Part shown: positions 53,029 to 63,130 of the stretch, piece by piece
Layout: each line of letters opens with the position of its first letter
Position numbering within the stretch: the first letter of the stretch is position 1
NCBI GenBank assembly: GCA_016125495.1
Contig: WGLQ01000002.1
Coordinates: 276,969-340,968, forward strand
Reading direction: 5' to 3'
Source: Hyphomicrobiales bacterium
Lineage (GTDB): Bacteria > Pseudomonadota > Alphaproteobacteria > Rhizobiales > RI-29
DNA length: 64,000 nucleotides
Made by a program: the position numbers and the translations under genes
Notes under the pieces: generated by a model
What the model was told of the DNA's origin: nothing
What the model saw: the letters and a program-made list of their open reading frames with translations, nothing else
The model's database searches: none

Positions 53029-53889
53029 ATGCTGTCGAGCCTCTTTGACCGAGGACCAGTCGTGCCGGTGCTGCGCATCACCGGCCCCATCGGGCTGGCG
53101 ACGCCATTGCGCCCGGGGGTTTCGCTCGCCACCATGGCGGGGCTGATCGAGCGACTCTTCAAGGCGGCGCGGCGCAGCGATGCCGTCGCCATCGTCATCA
53201 ACTCGCCGGGCGGCTCGCCGGTGCAATCGCGGCTGATCTTTAAGCGGATCCGCGATCTGGCGGGCGAGCACGGCAAGAAGGTCTACGTCTTTGCCGAGGA
53301 CGTGATGGCCTCGGGCGGCTACATGCTGGCGCTCGCGGGCGACGAGATCTGGGCGGACGCCAGTTCCATCGTCGGTTCGGTCGGGGTGATTTCGGCCGGT
53401 TTCGGATTCCACAGGGCGATCGAGCGGCTCGGCATCGAACGGCGTGTCTTCACGGCGGGTGAGCACAAGCGACTGCTCGATCCGTTCGAGCCGGCGCGCG
53501 AAGACGACGTCAAGCGACTGCGGGCGCTGCAAGACGAGATACACACGATCTTCAAGGACATGGTTCGCGAGCGGCGGGGCGAAAGGCTGGTCGCGCCCGA
53601 TGCCGACGTCTTCGAGGGGCAAGTCTTTCTCGCACGCGAGGCGGTGCGGCTCGGGCTCATCGACGGGGTCGGCGATCTGCGCACGCGGATGCGGGCAATC
53701 TACGGCGACAAGGTACGCCTCAAGGTGGTGACGCGGCGCAGTGGTCTGGTACAGCGCCTCGTCGGCGCCACCATGTTCGGCGAAACGACGGGCGAGGATG
53801 CGATCGGGCGGCTCGGCGGGACGGGGCTGACGGATCAGGTCGTTGCGAGCCTCGAGGAACGGGAGCTGTGGTCGCGTTACGGACTTTGA
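53029..53889 (+). CDS. S49-family serine peptidase (SppA/SohB-like), short form
   Basis: 286 residues from ATG 53029. The catalytic Ser is in VMASGGYMLALAGDEI and the general-base Lys in FTAGEHKRLLDPF. AIVINSPGGSPVQSRLI and SIVGSVGVISAGFGF are family motifs. No transmembrane or signal segment is predicted, unlike membrane-bound SppA/SohB, so it is probably cytoplasmic or peripheral. SppA enzymes degrade cleaved signal peptides. A GTG at 52993 is an alternative longer start. Confidence 0.87.
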   Translation: MLSSLFDRGPVVPVLRITGPIGLATPLRPGVSLATMAGLIERLFKAARRSDAVAIVINSPGGSPVQSRLIFKRIRDLAGEHGKKVYVFAEDVMASGGYMLALAGDEIWADASSIVGSVGVISAGFGFHRAIERLGIERRVFTAGEHKRLLDPFEPAREDDVKRLRALQDEIHTIFKDMVRERRGERLVAPDADVFEGQVFLAREAVRLGLIDGVGDLRTRMRAIYGDKVRLKVVTRRSGLVQRLVGATMFGETTGEDAIGRLGGTGLTDQVVASLEERELWSRYGL

Positions 53890-53965
53890 AGGGACGACCC
53901 AGCGGCCGGAGCATGGCATACTGGGCTCGCGGACCGCTGGCGCCGTGGCAGAAGATGAGGTGGCA

Positions 53966-54172
53966 ATGCCGCAGCTGATCGCGATCGCGCTGGCGGGGGC
54001 CGGGCTCTGGGCCGGCTATCGCTGGCTGCGCAAGGAAAGCAAGCGAATCTCCGAGGATCTGCGCAAGGCCGAAGAGCAAATCGCGCGGCGCAGGTCGGAG
54101 TCGATGGCGCCCTCGGGTGAACTCGTGGCCGATCCCGAAACGGGGGTCTACCGCGTGCGCAAGCCGGACTGA
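53966..54172 (+). CDS. Small hypothetical membrane protein, 68 aa
   Basis: The start is ATG 53966 behind GATGAGG. One N-terminal hydrophobic helix (LIAIALAGAGLWAGYRWLR, about 4-22) is followed by a charged helix (RKESKRISEDLRKAEEQIAR) and a short polar tail. The pattern is common among short envelope-anchored proteins in Rhizobiales; the function is unknown. It is 76 bases after the S49 peptidase gene and may be cotranscribed. Confidence 0.75.
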   Translation: MPQLIAIALAGAGLWAGYRWLRKESKRISEDLRKAEEQIARRRSESMAPSGELVADPETGVYRVRKPD

Positions 54173-54311
54173 CGGGCGAGAGGAGCGCGCCGGCGACCGC
54201 CCGAGCCGGAGCCCGCCGACACGGTGGCGCAGCGCTTGCGCACGGGCGAGAGACGTTGTCTAAAGACGGCAAGCACCGGCCGACGGATCTCGCACCACGG
54301 ACCTCGCAAAA

Positions 54312-55280
54312 ATGGCGAAAAGCAAGAAATCGACGGGCCTGGCCGGGGAGCTGGGGCTGGCGCCGGATCGCTCGTTCCAGGATCTCATCCTGACGCTGCA
54401 GCATTACTGGAGCCGGCAGGGATGCGTGATCCTGCAGCCCTACGACATGGAAGTGGGGGCGGGCACCTTCCACCCTGCAACGACCCTGCGCTCGCTCGGT
54501 CCCAAGCCCTGGCGGGCGGCCTACGTGCAGCCCTCGCGGCGCCCCAAGGACGGGCGCTACGGTGAGAACCCCAATCGGCTGCAACACTACTACCAGTATC
54601 AGGTCATCATGAAGCCTTCGCCGGCGGACCTGCAGGAGCGCTATCTCGGAAGCCTCGCGGCGATCGGCATCGATCCCACGTTGCACGACATCCGCTTCGT
54701 CGAGGACGACTGGGAGAGCCCGACGCTCGGGGCCTGGGGCCTCGGCTGGGAGGTGTGGTGTGACGGCATGGAGGTGTCGCAGTTCACCTATTTCCAGCAG
54801 GTCGGAGGTTTCGACTGCAATCCCGTTTCGGGTGAGCTGACCTACGGGCTCGAGCGCCTCGCGATGTACGTCCAGGGCATCGAGAACGTCTACGACCTCA
54901 ATTTCAACGGTGGCGAGGGTGCGGCGCGGATCAGCTATGGCGACGTCTTCCTTCAGGCCGAGCAGGAATACTCGCGCCACAACTTCGAGCTGGCGGACAC
55001 CGAGATGCTGCACCGCCATTTCCGCGACGCCGAGCACGAGTGCCGGTCGCTGCTGGAAAAGGGCGCGCTCGCGGGTGAAGGCCGTGTGCACCACTGCGCT
55101 CTGCCGGCCTACGACCAGTGCATCAAGGCGAGCCATGTCTTCAACCTGCTCGATGCGCGCGGCGTGATCTCCGTCACGGAGCGCCAGAGCTACATCCTCA
55201 GGGTGCGGGAGCTGGCCAAGGCGTGCGCGGCGGCCTGGCTTTCGACGAGCGGCGGTGGCGCCGGCGAGGAGGCGAATTGA
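54312..55280 (+). CDS. glyQ: Glycyl-tRNA synthetase alpha subunit
   Basis: A 322-residue catalytic subunit of the bacterial heterotetrameric enzyme. [40 protein letters not shown] and [20 protein letters not shown] are near-universal GlyQ motifs; [19 protein letters not shown] is also present. The start is ATG 54312. The stop shares a base with the next gene's ATG (TGATG), so small genes are coupled between glyQ and glyS. Confidence 0.97.
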   Translation: MAKSKKSTGLAGELGLAPDRSFQDLILTLQHYWSRQGCVILQPYDMEVGAGTFHPATTLRSLGPKPWRAAYVQPSRRPKDGRYGENPNRLQHYYQYQVIMKPSPADLQERYLGSLAAIGIDPTLHDIRFVEDDWESPTLGAWGLGWEVWCDGMEVSQFTYFQQVGGFDCNPVSGELTYGLERLAMYVQGIENVYDLNFNGGEGAARISYGDVFLQAEQEYSRHNFELADTEMLHRHFRDAEHECRSLLEKGALAGEGRVHHCALPAYDQCIKASHVFNLLDARGVISVTERQSYILRVRELAKACAAAWLSTSGGGAGEEAN

Positions 55281-55504
55281 TGGAGATCACGAAGGAGACG
55301 GTAACGGGGCTGGTGACGCTCGGGGTTCCGGCGCTCGTGCTCGCCTGGCTGCTGCTGCGGCGCATTCCGGCGGTCTCGCTGTTCGCCTCGGCGCTCATTC
55401 TGGTCGGGCTCGGCTATCTCGCCGCGAGCGGGGCAGCCGGTGAGGTCGGAGGAGCGGTGCTCGCGCGCGTGCTCGGGGCACTCGGCCACGAGGTCCCATC
55501 CTGA
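55280..55504 (+). CDS. Small membrane protein between glyQ and glyS, 74 aa
   Basis: ATG 55280 overlaps the glyQ stop by one base and its own stop overlaps the next ATG by one base. The product has two hydrophobic helices (VTLGVPALVLAWLLL, AVSLFASALILVGLGYLAAS) and a short Gly/Ala-rich tail. The family is unknown. Tight coupling on both sides suggests real expression and a possible link with translation or membrane stress. Confidence 0.75.
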   Translation: MEITKETVTGLVTLGVPALVLAWLLLRRIPAVSLFASALILVGLGYLAASGAAGEVGGAVLARVLGALGHEVPS

Positions 55505-56274
55505 TGGCCACGAGCAACGGCAAGAGCGCCAACATCTTCGCCGAGCCACCCGGCGTTTCGCTCAGTTTTCCCGGCCCCTGGCCGGATCGGACAGCGCTCG
55601 TCACCGCGATCGCCGAGGCCAGTGGCGGATCGGTGCTGGCGGCGGGGGCCGCGATCCACGATACGGTGGGAGACTGGAGCGCACTCTTTGAAGTGTTCGA
55701 TCCCGATCCGTGGCTCGCCAAGGCCATGGCGAAGGGCTCGGGCGGGGCATTCGACGAGCAGGAGATGGCGAGCCTTTCCGCCCACCGGCTGGTTGCCGGG
55801 ATCACGATCAGCGATTTCGGCAACGATCTGGCTGGCCGTATCCGACGGTTCTCGCACATCATCGAGGTCGCCGGCGGACTCGGCGTCATGGTCGACAAGT
55901 CGGGTGCCGCGCACCCCTTTTCGCGGTGGAACTCGCTGCTCGAGCATGGGGGCCTCGCCAATCTCTATTTCGCCCTCATGGTGCACGTCGAGGATCGCAG
56001 CCTCCTGACCTCGTTCGGAATGAAACAGTTCGGCCTTGCCGATGCCGCCATCGGCGATCCGCAGGAGGTCGACGGTGACCTCGCGGACCTGATCTTCCGG
56101 TTCAACGCCTACCGGATCGCCGAGACGCCGACGCTCTCCGACGGGCAGACCTTCTCGGTCGAGGAGGGGGCGCCGCGCTATCGCCTCAGGCTGCAGGAGG
56201 ATGGGCGATACCCGCAGGACCATTTCTATTACAATCCCCATGGCGTCTGGCGGCTCGATCCGCTCGAGAGCTGA
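55504..56274 (+). CDS. DUF4261-like protein between glyQ and glyS, 256 aa
   Basis: A soluble protein with no signal. It has a conserved aromatic/acidic C-terminal part, including LLTSFGMKQFGLADAAI, which resembles the DUF4261 pattern; I am moderately sure of that. The middle contains LSAHRLVAGITISDFGNDLA and VMVDKSGAAHPFSRWNSLL. The gene is coupled to the small membrane protein upstream and 66 bases before glyS. The function is unknown. Confidence 0.7.
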   Translation: MATSNGKSANIFAEPPGVSLSFPGPWPDRTALVTAIAEASGGSVLAAGAAIHDTVGDWSALFEVFDPDPWLAKAMAKGSGGAFDEQEMASLSAHRLVAGITISDFGNDLAGRIRRFSHIIEVAGGLGVMVDKSGAAHPFSRWNSLLEHGGLANLYFALMVHVEDRSLLTSFGMKQFGLADAAIGDPQEVDGDLADLIFRFNAYRIAETPTLSDGQTFSVEEGAPRYRLRLQEDGRYPQDHFYYNPHGVWRLDPLES

Positions 56275-56340
56275 CCCGACCCGGGTCCTGCCAGCCCCTC
56301 CGCAGTCCGGCCGCGGCCGAAAAATCCAGGTAGTGCCCCG

Positions 56341-58557
56341 ATGTCCGAACTCCTGATCGAGCTGTTCTCCGAGGAAATCCCCGCACGCATGCAGGCGCGC
56401 GCGGCCGAGGACTTGCGTTCGCTCGTGGTCAAGGGCCTCGCCGAAGCGGGGATCGCGGCCGGCGAGGGGGAGGCCCATGCGACGCCGCGCCGCCTCGCGC
56501 TGGTGCTCTCGGGGCTTGCCCGCAAGGCGGAGGACGTCGTCGAGGAGCGGAAAGGGCCGCGGGTCGGTGCGCCGGACAAGGCGCTCGAGGGGTTCCTTCG
56601 TGCCGCCGGGCTCGGCTCGATCGGTGAGGCCGAAGTCGTCAACGATCCAAAGAAGGGCGACTTCTATGTCGCGCGGATCGAAAAGACGGGACGCGCGACG
56701 CGGGACATCCTCGCCGAACTGGTGCCGGACGTGATCGCGCGCTTTCCCTGGCCGAAGTCGATGCGCTGGGGGAGTGGAAAGCTCGCCTGGGTGCGGCCAT
56801 TGCAGGGCATCGTCTGCATCTTCGATGGCAAGGTCGTGCCATTCGAGGTGGCAGGGATCGAAAGCGGGGCGACGACGCGGGGGCACCGGTTTCTCGCCCC
56901 GGAGGCCTTCGGTGTCGCGGACTTCAAGGACTACAGGAGGGGGCTGAAGGCCGCCAAGGTGCTGCTCGATGCGCGCGAGCGCGCCGAGGAGATTGCCGCT
57001 CAGGCGCGCAAACTGGCGCAGGAGGCGGGCTTGAGGCTCGTCGAGGAGCCGAGGCTTCTGGAGGAAAACGCTGGCCTCGTCGAATGGCCGGTCGTTCTGA
57101 TGGGCCGCTTCCGTGAGGAGTTCCTCGAGGTGCCGCCGGAGGTGCTCATGACCTCCATGAAGGCGCACCAGAAGTGCTTTTCGCTCTGGGATCCGAAAAC
57201 CGGAAAGCTCGCCAGCCGCTTCATCCTCGTCTCGAACATGAAGGCCACGGACAAGGGAGCAGCGATCATCGCCGGCAACGAGCGGGTCATCGAGGCGCGG
57301 CTCTCGGATGCCCGCTTCTTCTGGCGCCAGGATCTCGCACGCCGCCTCGAGCCCATGCACTTCGAGCTCAAATCGGTCACCTACCACGAGCGGCTCGGCA
57401 CGCAGTGGGAGCGGATGGAACGGGTGCGCGAGCTTGCGCGCGCCATCGCGCCCGCCGTCGATGCCGAGGCCGACAAGGCGGGACGCGCCGCCGAACTCGC
57501 CAAGGCGGACCTCGTTTCCGGCATGGTCGGCGAGTTCCCTGAATTGCAGGGCCTCATGGGCCGCTACTACGCCGAAGCAGAGAAAATTGATGGCGACATC
57601 GCGCACGCCATCGAGGAGCATTACATGCCGCGCGGGGCGGCCGATGAGGTGCCGACGCGGACGGTCTCGGTCGCCGTTGCGCTGGCGGACAAGCTCGATC
57701 TCTTGACCGGGTTCTGGGCCATCGGGGACAAGCCGACCGGCTCGGGTGATCCCTACCAGCTGCGCCGCGCGGCGCTCGGCGTCATCCGCATCTGCATCGA
57801 GAACGACTTGCGGCTCGGCTTGACCGAGCGACTGGTCGTCGCCATGCGCGCCAACGTGCTCGCGATGCTGCACACGCTCGAAGAGGGCATGCGGCAGGCT
57901 GCGATGGGGCATTGGAGCGAGGATCTCGGAGCCTGGGTCGACGAGCGGCCGTCGTTCGAGGAGAAGTGGGACAAGCTCATCGGGCGCCTCACCGGAAATC
58001 CGAGCCCGACAGCGCGCGAGCGTGAGGACGTCGCCGATCTTCTTTCCTTCTTCATCGAGCGGCTCAAGGTCTACCTGCGCGACCAGGGGGCGAGGCACGA
58101 CCTCATCGACGCCATCCTGGCGGTCGGGGCGCAGGACGACATCGCCCTCATCGTCAAGCGGCTCGGTGCGCTCGGTGGCTTCCTCGAGACCGAGGACGGG
58201 GCCAACCTGCTCGCCGGCGTCAAGCGGGCGGCGAACATCCTGCGCATCGAGGAAAAGAAGGATGGCGCGGCCCACGACGGTCCCGTCGAGGCGCGGCTGC
58301 TCGTCGAGCATGCCGAGCGCGAACTGGACGAGGCGATCGCAAAGGTCGAACTCGATGTCCGCAAGGCGAACGACGTCGAGAACTTCACCGGCGCGATGCG
58401 GGCGCTTGCCGAGTTGCGGGCACCGGTCGATGCGTTCTTCGAGCGGGTCAAGGTCAACGCCGACGATGCGGCCATCCGGGCGAACCGGTTGCGATTGCTC
58501 AACCGCATCCGCGCGGCCACGCACGGCGTTGCCGAATTCTCGCGCATCGAGGGCTGA
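56341..58557 (+). CDS. glyS: Glycyl-tRNA synthetase beta subunit
   Basis: 738 residues, longer than the E. coli protein (about 690). It starts at ATG 56341 with [20 protein letters not shown], the family N-terminus. Family motifs include [19 protein letters not shown]-like sequence ([20 protein letters not shown]), [11 protein letters not shown] and [20 protein letters not shown]. The C-terminal DALR-like region binds tRNA. It completes the enzyme with GlyQ. No terminator was clear after the stop. Confidence 0.96.
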   Translation: MSELLIELFSEEIPARMQARAAEDLRSLVVKGLAEAGIAAGEGEAHATPRRLALVLSGLARKAEDVVEERKGPRVGAPDKALEGFLRAAGLGSIGEAEVVNDPKKGDFYVARIEKTGRATRDILAELVPDVIARFPWPKSMRWGSGKLAWVRPLQGIVCIFDGKVVPFEVAGIESGATTRGHRFLAPEAFGVADFKDYRRGLKAAKVLLDARERAEEIAAQARKLAQEAGLRLVEEPRLLEENAGLVEWPVVLMGRFREEFLEVPPEVLMTSMKAHQKCFSLWDPKTGKLASRFILVSNMKATDKGAAIIAGNERVIEARLSDARFFWRQDLARRLEPMHFELKSVTYHERLGTQWERMERVRELARAIAPAVDAEADKAGRAAELAKADLVSGMVGEFPELQGLMGRYYAEAEKIDGDIAHAIEEHYMPRGAADEVPTRTVSVAVALADKLDLLTGFWAIGDKPTGSGDPYQLRRAALGVIRICIENDLRLGLTERLVVAMRANVLAMLHTLEEGMRQAAMGHWSEDLGAWVDERPSFEEKWDKLIGRLTGNPSPTAREREDVADLLSFFIERLKVYLRDQGARHDLIDAILAVGAQDDIALIVKRLGALGGFLETEDGANLLAGVKRAANILRIEEKKDGAAHDGPVEARLLVEHAERELDEAIAKVELDVRKANDVENFTGAMRALAELRAPVDAFFERVKVNADDAAIRANRLRLLNRIRAATHGVAEFSRIEG

Positions 58558-58587
58558 GGCGCAGGCTCGGGCCGGCAGCTCGGCTAT

Positions 58588-58920
58588 TCAGCGGCGGCGG
58601 AACAGCCAGGCGAGAACCAGCCAGCAGACGATGGTGCCGGCAACCAGGATGGCGAGGCGGTTCATCGGCGAACGCTCGAGGATGCCGGACTGGAAGATGT
58701 ATCGGGCGCCGGTGGTGGCACAGAAGTAGCCGCCGGTCACCGCCAGGATCACCCGCACCAACTGGCCAAAGAAGCTCGAGCCGGAGCGCGGGCGCTCGGC
58801 GCGTCCGGTTGCCGCGCTCGCCGTCGTCGGGGCGTTGCCCGAGCCACGGACACGCTCGAGGATGAGAGCGGTCAGGACGCCCCCGACCACCGTCAGGATC
58901 AGCTCGTTCAGGATCGGCAT
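58588..58920 (-). CDS. Small hypothetical membrane protein, 110 aa
   Basis: The start is ATG 58920. It has an N-terminal hydrophobic segment (about 4-22, ELILTVVGGVLTALIL), a polar Ser/Arg/Gly linker (26-48), and two more spans (QLVRVILAVTGGYFCATTG and MNRLAILVAGTIVCWLVLAW) ending in FRRR. The topology is probably three helices. The family is not recognised. It is convergent with glyS and divergently placed from nothing on this side; the 74-aa gene lies just upstream on the same strand. Confidence 0.75.
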   Translation of the reverse strand: MPILNELILTVVGGVLTALILERVRGSGNAPTTASAATGRAERPRSGSSFFGQLVRVILAVTGGYFCATTGARYIFQSGILERSPMNRLAILVAGTIVCWLVLAWLFRRR

Positions 58921-58938
58921 GGCCGAAGCTCCATTGAA

Positions 58939-59163
58939 CTACTCGTCACGAACCAGGCGCAGGATGCGCGCTCCGATCTGGGCGCGCTGTGGTTGGATTT
59001 CGACGGCAGGGCACTCCAGGATGATGTGATGCACCGCCCGGTGGATATCGTCGATGCTGCGGTCCACCATCAGCTCGCGCAGCTCGTGTTCGTTCTCGGC
59101 AACGACGTAATCGCCATGGGCATCGACGGCGATCCAGATGCTCAGTTCGATCGTGCCCGCCAT
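58939..59163 (-). CDS. Small hypothetical protein, 74 aa
   Basis: The start is ATG 59163 with GAGAGG eight bases upstream. The product is acidic and soluble: a beta-strand pair (IELSIWIAVDAHGDYVVAEN), then a helix (ELRELMVDRSIDDIHRAVHH), then a strand and short tail. It resembles small antitoxin-like or HicB-like shapes only in outline, and no specific family is supported. It is upstream of the 110-aa membrane-protein gene by 18 bases, probably in one transcript. Confidence 0.65.
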   Translation of the reverse strand: MAGTIELSIWIAVDAHGDYVVAENEHELRELMVDRSIDDIHRAVHHIILECPAVEIQPQRAQIGARILRLVRDE

Positions 59164-59415
59164 GCCAGCCTCTCTTTGCCGTGACCCCGTGCCACTCTCG
59201 GTGACGCCCATCCGCGGCGGCGTCAAGGCGGCACTGGCGTGCTGCCGTCGCGGCCGCCGCCGTTCGCGCCAAGGGCGTTGACAGGGCTTGCGGATTCCAG
59301 CATGCAACCGGCACGCTTCGCCGCATGGTCGGAGCCGGTCCTGTTCTCGATCCTTATCGATTGTCGACAACGCTCTGCGGCGGCCCGGTCGCCGCACAGT
59401 CCGGAGGCACCGGCC

Positions 59416-59904
59416 ATGGCGCAATCCAGCGCGCTGCTCTTCGTCTACGGCACGCTCACCACGGCCGTCGCCCACCCCCTCGGGGAGTTCTTGCGCGAAA
59501 ACGGTGTGCCGGCCGGGCGTGGCAGTTTCGCCGGGCGGCTCTATGTGATCGACGATCCGGACGATCGCGGTGTCAGCAGCTATCCGGGCGCCGTGCTCTC
59601 GTCGGTGCCGGGCGAGCGCGTCCATGGCGAACTCTACGAGATCGCCCAGCCGGCTGTCGTGCTCGAGAGGCTCGACGCCTACGAAGCCTGTTCGCCGGCG
59701 TTTCCCGAGCCCCACGAATTCGTGCGGCGGATGATCGGCGTCGATGTCGGGCTGGGCCGCCAAGTCGAGGCATGGACGTATCTCTATAATTTCGAATGGA
59801 ATCTCGCGACCGCGATCCATCTGCCCGGCGGGCGGTATGGTGGTGAGGTTTGGGAGCCGATGGCGCTGCGCGCAGGCAGCGACCTTCGCACCGGATCGCG
59901 TTAG
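59416..59904 (+). CDS. Gamma-glutamylcyclotransferase-like protein (AIG2/GGCT family)
   Basis: 162 residues from ATG 59416 behind GGAGG. The family start LLFVYGTL is followed by a short barrel with GRLYVIDDPDDRGVSSYPGA, VHGELYEI and LERLDAYEACSP. The catalytic-type Glu corresponds to the residue in LDAYEAC. GGCT-fold proteins cleave gamma-glutamyl amines or reshape peptides. TTGACA at 59278-59283 may be the -35 box of its promoter. Confidence 0.85.
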   Translation: MAQSSALLFVYGTLTTAVAHPLGEFLRENGVPAGRGSFAGRLYVIDDPDDRGVSSYPGAVLSSVPGERVHGELYEIAQPAVVLERLDAYEACSPAFPEPHEFVRRMIGVDVGLGRQVEAWTYLYNFEWNLATAIHLPGGRYGGEVWEPMALRAGSDLRTGSR

Positions 59905-59950
59905 GCGGGCTGCCCATGCGGCGGCGGACAGGCGGTCCGGTGAGGTCGGC

Positions 59951-60937
59951 ATGAGCGATCGCGACGATCTCGATGCCATCATCGCTGGCGGTAAGCGGGC
60001 ACTCGCAGCTGCCCTGACGCGTATCGAGACCGCGTTTACGAGTGAGGCCGTCACGCGTCTGCTCGATGCCGCGGAGCGACGGGCGAAGGGGCGCACGATC
60101 GGCCTGACGGGTCCGCCCGGTGTCGGCAAGTCCACGCTCACCGATGCGCTGGTGCGCCGATACAGGGCGGACCGTCTCACCGTCGGTGTCCTGGCGGTCG
60201 ATCCCTCGTCACAGCGCAGCGGCGGCGCGCTGCTCGGCGACCGCACGAGGATCACAACGGCGGCGGGCGATGACGGGGCGTTCGTTCGCTCGCTGGCCGC
60301 ACGCGGTGCGCTCGGCGGTTTGTCGGATGTGACCTTCCCGAGCCTCGTGCTGATGCGGGCGATTTTCGATCGGGTGATCGTCGAAAGTGTCGGGGTCGGG
60401 CAGTCGGAGGCCGACATCCGTGGTGTCACGGACACCGTCGTGCTCTGTGTGCAGCCCGGATCGGGCGACAGCCTGCAATTCATGAAGGCCGGGATCATGG
60501 AGATCCCCGACATCGCGGTGGTGACGAAGGCCGATCAAGGACCTCTGGCCGAGCGGGCGCTCGGAGAACTCGCGGGCGCGCTCTCGCTCGGTTCGGGGGA
60601 GGAACGGCGGGTGCCGGCACTCGCCATTTCAGCGACCACCGGGGCGGGGCTCGACGATCTGGTCGCGGCACTCGAGGCGCACTGGAGCGCGATTTCTGCC
60701 CGGGATGGCGCGGGGGCGATCCGCCGGGCCCAGTCGGTCGCCTGGCTCGAGCGCCGGATCGAGCGCGAGTTCGGTGCCCGTGGGCTGGCTGGCGCGCGCG
60801 GTTTTCTCGAGCCGTTGGCTGACGAGGGGCCGTTCACGACCGCCCGCCGTGTCGGTGCATTGCTCACCGCCGCTCTCGAAGCCGGACTGGAGCGGGCGGC
60901 GCAGGAGGCCGGGCGCGGCGGCGGTGCGGCTCGTTAA
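59951..60937 (+). CDS. meaB: Methylmalonyl-CoA mutase-associated GTPase MeaB
   Basis: A 328-residue G3E-family GTPase that protects and loads cobalamin for methylmalonyl-CoA mutase. The P-loop is LTGPPGVGKSTLTDALV; VGVLAVDPSSQRSGGALLGD is the switch-type region, and IVESVGVGQSEADI and VVTKADQGPL (TKAD in place of NKAD) follow. The C-terminal helix region is normal. It starts at ATG 59951 with GTGAGG upstream. The mutase genes are not in the window. Confidence 0.92.
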   Translation: MSDRDDLDAIIAGGKRALAAALTRIETAFTSEAVTRLLDAAERRAKGRTIGLTGPPGVGKSTLTDALVRRYRADRLTVGVLAVDPSSQRSGGALLGDRTRITTAAGDDGAFVRSLAARGALGGLSDVTFPSLVLMRAIFDRVIVESVGVGQSEADIRGVTDTVVLCVQPGSGDSLQFMKAGIMEIPDIAVVTKADQGPLAERALGELAGALSLGSGEERRVPALAISATTGAGLDDLVAALEAHWSAISARDGAGAIRRAQSVAWLERRIEREFGARGLAGARGFLEPLADEGPFTTARRVGALLTAALEAGLERAAQEAGRGGGAAR

Positions 60938-61075
60938 CCATCCGGCAAGTTCGCCGGGGTTTCATGGACCATGTCGAGATGGAACCGTGGGGTGCGGGCG
61001 CCTTCGGCGCGGCGGCCACGGACGACATCAGCGGGTGGTTCGGCGATGGTTGGCGTTGTTCGCTCGAGGGCCGGA

Positions 61076-61882
61076 ATGGCTCTTTTTTCGTCTTCGCTCC
61101 TGGTGGTGGCGGGGCTTGCTGGCTACGTCGCCGGCCGCGAGGATCTGGCGGCGAGGCTGAAGGTGACGGTCGAGGCGCGCCTTAGCGGGCCTGGCAGCGA
61201 CCACCCGCGACGTGCGGCCTCGCCCCACGGCGTCATCGGGCCCATTCCGCCGGCCGGGGAGGCCCTTTTCTCGCGGGCGGGCAAAGGCCCGCGTGCCGAC
61301 CAGCTTCCGGCGATCGAAGGCTTCGAGCGGGTGATGTTCGCGGCGGGCGCGGTGCCGGAGGCACGTTCGGACGTGCGGTCGGTCCGTGCGGCTCCCGAGC
61401 GTTTCGACATCATCGAAACGCGGCAAACGGCGCAACTGAGTGCCGAATCCGTCGGCTGCCTCGCCCGGCTCATCTACCACGAGGCAGGCACCGAACCGGT
61501 CCGGGCCCAGATCGCCGTCGCGCAGACGGTCATGAATCGCGTGCGCAGCGATTACTTTCCGGCCGATGTGTGCGGCGTGGTCTTCCAGGGAGCGGAAAAG
61601 GGCGAGGCCGGCTGCCAGTTTCTTTCCTCCTGCCACCCGACCACGGTCAGGGCGATCGACGAGCGTCTGGTGGCGCTGGCGCGCGACGTCGCCGAGAGCG
61701 TCCTGTCGGGTCGAGCGCGCATCGATGGCCTCGATGACGCAACGCACTTCCATTCGGTCGAGGGGACCGCGTCATGGGCCCTCGGCATGACGCGGCTTGC
61801 GCAGGTGGGAAGTCTCGTCTTCTATCGCGCGGATTTCGTTCCCCACGAGGAGGCGAGACAGGACCAGGGCATCGGTCAATAG
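61076..61882 (+). CDS. Cell-wall hydrolase, SleB-like (Hydrolase_2)
   Basis: About 268 residues if it starts at ATG 61076 (GAGGGCC upstream); 61046 and 60971 are in-frame alternatives. A short N-terminal membrane anchor (MALFSSSLLVVAGLAGYVAG) is followed by a low-complexity region and then the hydrolase fold: LARLIYHEAGTEPVRAQIAV, AQTVMNRVRSDYFPADVCGV, CQFLSSCHP and DATHFHSVEG. The catalytic Glu is in YHEAG (Glu136). SleB-type enzymes are lytic transglycosylases acting on peptidoglycan; in non-spore formers they work in wall remodelling. Confidence 0.85.
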   Translation: MALFSSSLLVVAGLAGYVAGREDLAARLKVTVEARLSGPGSDHPRRAASPHGVIGPIPPAGEALFSRAGKGPRADQLPAIEGFERVMFAAGAVPEARSDVRSVRAAPERFDIIETRQTAQLSAESVGCLARLIYHEAGTEPVRAQIAVAQTVMNRVRSDYFPADVCGVVFQGAEKGEAGCQFLSSCHPTTVRAIDERLVALARDVAESVLSGRARIDGLDDATHFHSVEGTASWALGMTRLAQVGSLVFYRADFVPHEEARQDQGIGQ

Positions 61883-61911
61883 TCCGGTCGTGGCTGTTCG
61901 TTTCCGACGGT

Positions 61912-62136
61912 TCAATCGTCGGAAAGGTCCGAAAGGCCGCGCCCGATCGCGCGACCGGGGTCGGGCATCGGCAGGCGCGGCATCATGAGCAGCAGGATGA
62001 GGGCTGGCGGGAAGAAAAAGCAGAACGTGGCCCAGGTGTCGGCGCTGCGGTTGCGGCGCATCGCGAAGATGAATCCGAGTATCGCGCATCCGATCATGCT
62101 GCCGCCGACCAAGGTAATCACTGCGGCTACACTCAT
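61912..62136 (-). CDS. Small hypothetical membrane protein, 74 aa
   Basis: The start is placed at ATG 62136 behind GGGAGTGG; ATG 62151 (five residues longer) is less well placed. Two hydrophobic spans (VAAVITLVGGSMIGCAILGF and ADTWATFCFFFPPALILLLM) are followed by a Pro/Asp-rich tail. No family is recognised. It is convergent with the SleB-like gene and 76 bases from the nadC stop. Confidence 0.6.
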   Translation of the reverse strand: MSVAAVITLVGGSMIGCAILGFIFAMRRNRSADTWATFCFFFPPALILLLMMPRLPMPDPGRAIGRGLSDLSDD

Positions 62137-62212
62137 TTCGGCCACTCCCATCCTGCGGGCCAGGCAATCCGTGCCCTAGCCCCAATGGGTCATGCACACT
62201 GCTCAACTAGGT

Positions 62213-63064
62213 TCACGAGACGGTGAAATCAAGGCCGAGGTCGAGCGCGGGCGCCGAATGGGTCAAGGCCCCGACCGAAACGAGGTCCACGCCGGTCGCC
62301 GCGATCGCAGCGATGCTGGCGAGGTTCACGCCGCCGGAGGCTTCGGTTATGAGGCGTCCGGCGACCCGCTCGACGGCTTGGCGAAGCGTCGCTGGGTCCA
62401 TGTTGTCGAGCAGGACCGCGTCGACGTCGTGGCCGAGAACCCGCTCGAGTTGCGCAAGGTCGTCGACCTCGACCTCGATCTTGACGAGATGGCCGACATG
62501 ACGACGGGCGCGGGTGATCGCCTCGTCTATTCCGCCTGCGAAGGCGATGTGGTTGTCCTTTATGAGGATCGCATCGTCGAGGCCGAAACGGTGGTTCATG
62601 CCGCCACCGGCGCGAACCGCGTATTTCTCGAGGGCGCGCAGGCCGGGCGTGGTCTTGCGGGTGTCGATGATATGGGCCCGCGTTCCGGCGACCGCATCGA
62701 CGTATTTGCGGGTGAGAGTGGCGATGCCGGACAGCCTGATCAGGTAGTTGAGAGCAGTGCGCTCGGCGGTGAGGATGGCGCGGGCATTGCCCGTCACGCG
62801 GGCGATGGTGGCTCCGGCCTCCACCGCGCTCGCGTCGGGGCGTTCGACGGTGATGGCTGCCCCGGGATCGAGCGCGCGAAAGGCGGCTATCGCGAGTTGA
62901 AGACCGGCGATCACGCCGGGCTTGCGTGCGACGATGGCGGCCGAGAGCCTCGCTTCTGGCGGCACGATCGCATCGGTCGTCAGGTCACCGGCGCGGCCGA
63001 GATCTTCGGCGAGCGAACGGGCGACCGCTTCGTCGACGATGTGGCGCGGAAGGGTCGGAGTCAT
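62213..63064 (-). CDS. nadC: Nicotinate-nucleotide pyrophosphorylase (quinolinate phosphoribosyltransferase)
   Basis: A 283-residue NadC. It converts quinolinate and PRPP to nicotinate mononucleotide in de novo NAD synthesis. Active-site motifs are [50 protein letters not shown] and VLLDNMDP. It starts at ATG 63064, 66 bases after the nadB stop on the same strand, giving the usual nadB-nadC order. Confidence 0.95.
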   Translation of the reverse strand: MTPTLPRHIVDEAVARSLAEDLGRAGDLTTDAIVPPEARLSAAIVARKPGVIAGLQLAIAAFRALDPGAAITVERPDASAVEAGATIARVTGNARAILTAERTALNYLIRLSGIATLTRKYVDAVAGTRAHIIDTRKTTPGLRALEKYAVRAGGGMNHRFGLDDAILIKDNHIAFAGGIDEAITRARRHVGHLVKIEVEVDDLAQLERVLGHDVDAVLLDNMDPATLRQAVERVAGRLITEASGGVNLASIAAIAATGVDLVSVGALTHSAPALDLGLDFTVS

Positions 63065-63130
63065 TGGAGGTCCTCGCAGTGTGGTGCCACGGCAGGTGCG
63101 TCGACGGGCAAACGGCCAGGGGCCGACCCG

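Noticed and set aside
55414-58524. A very long open frame (about 1036 codons) antisense to glyS and the upstream genes
   Set aside because: It is a third-codon shadow of highly conserved GC-rich glyS and the DUF4261-like gene, with Arg/Asp/Gly-rich composition and no motif.
59164-60513. Upstream extension of the minus-strand frame ending at 58939
   Set aside because: The extended part is antisense to the GGCT and meaB genes; the supported gene is the 74-codon portion starting at 59163.
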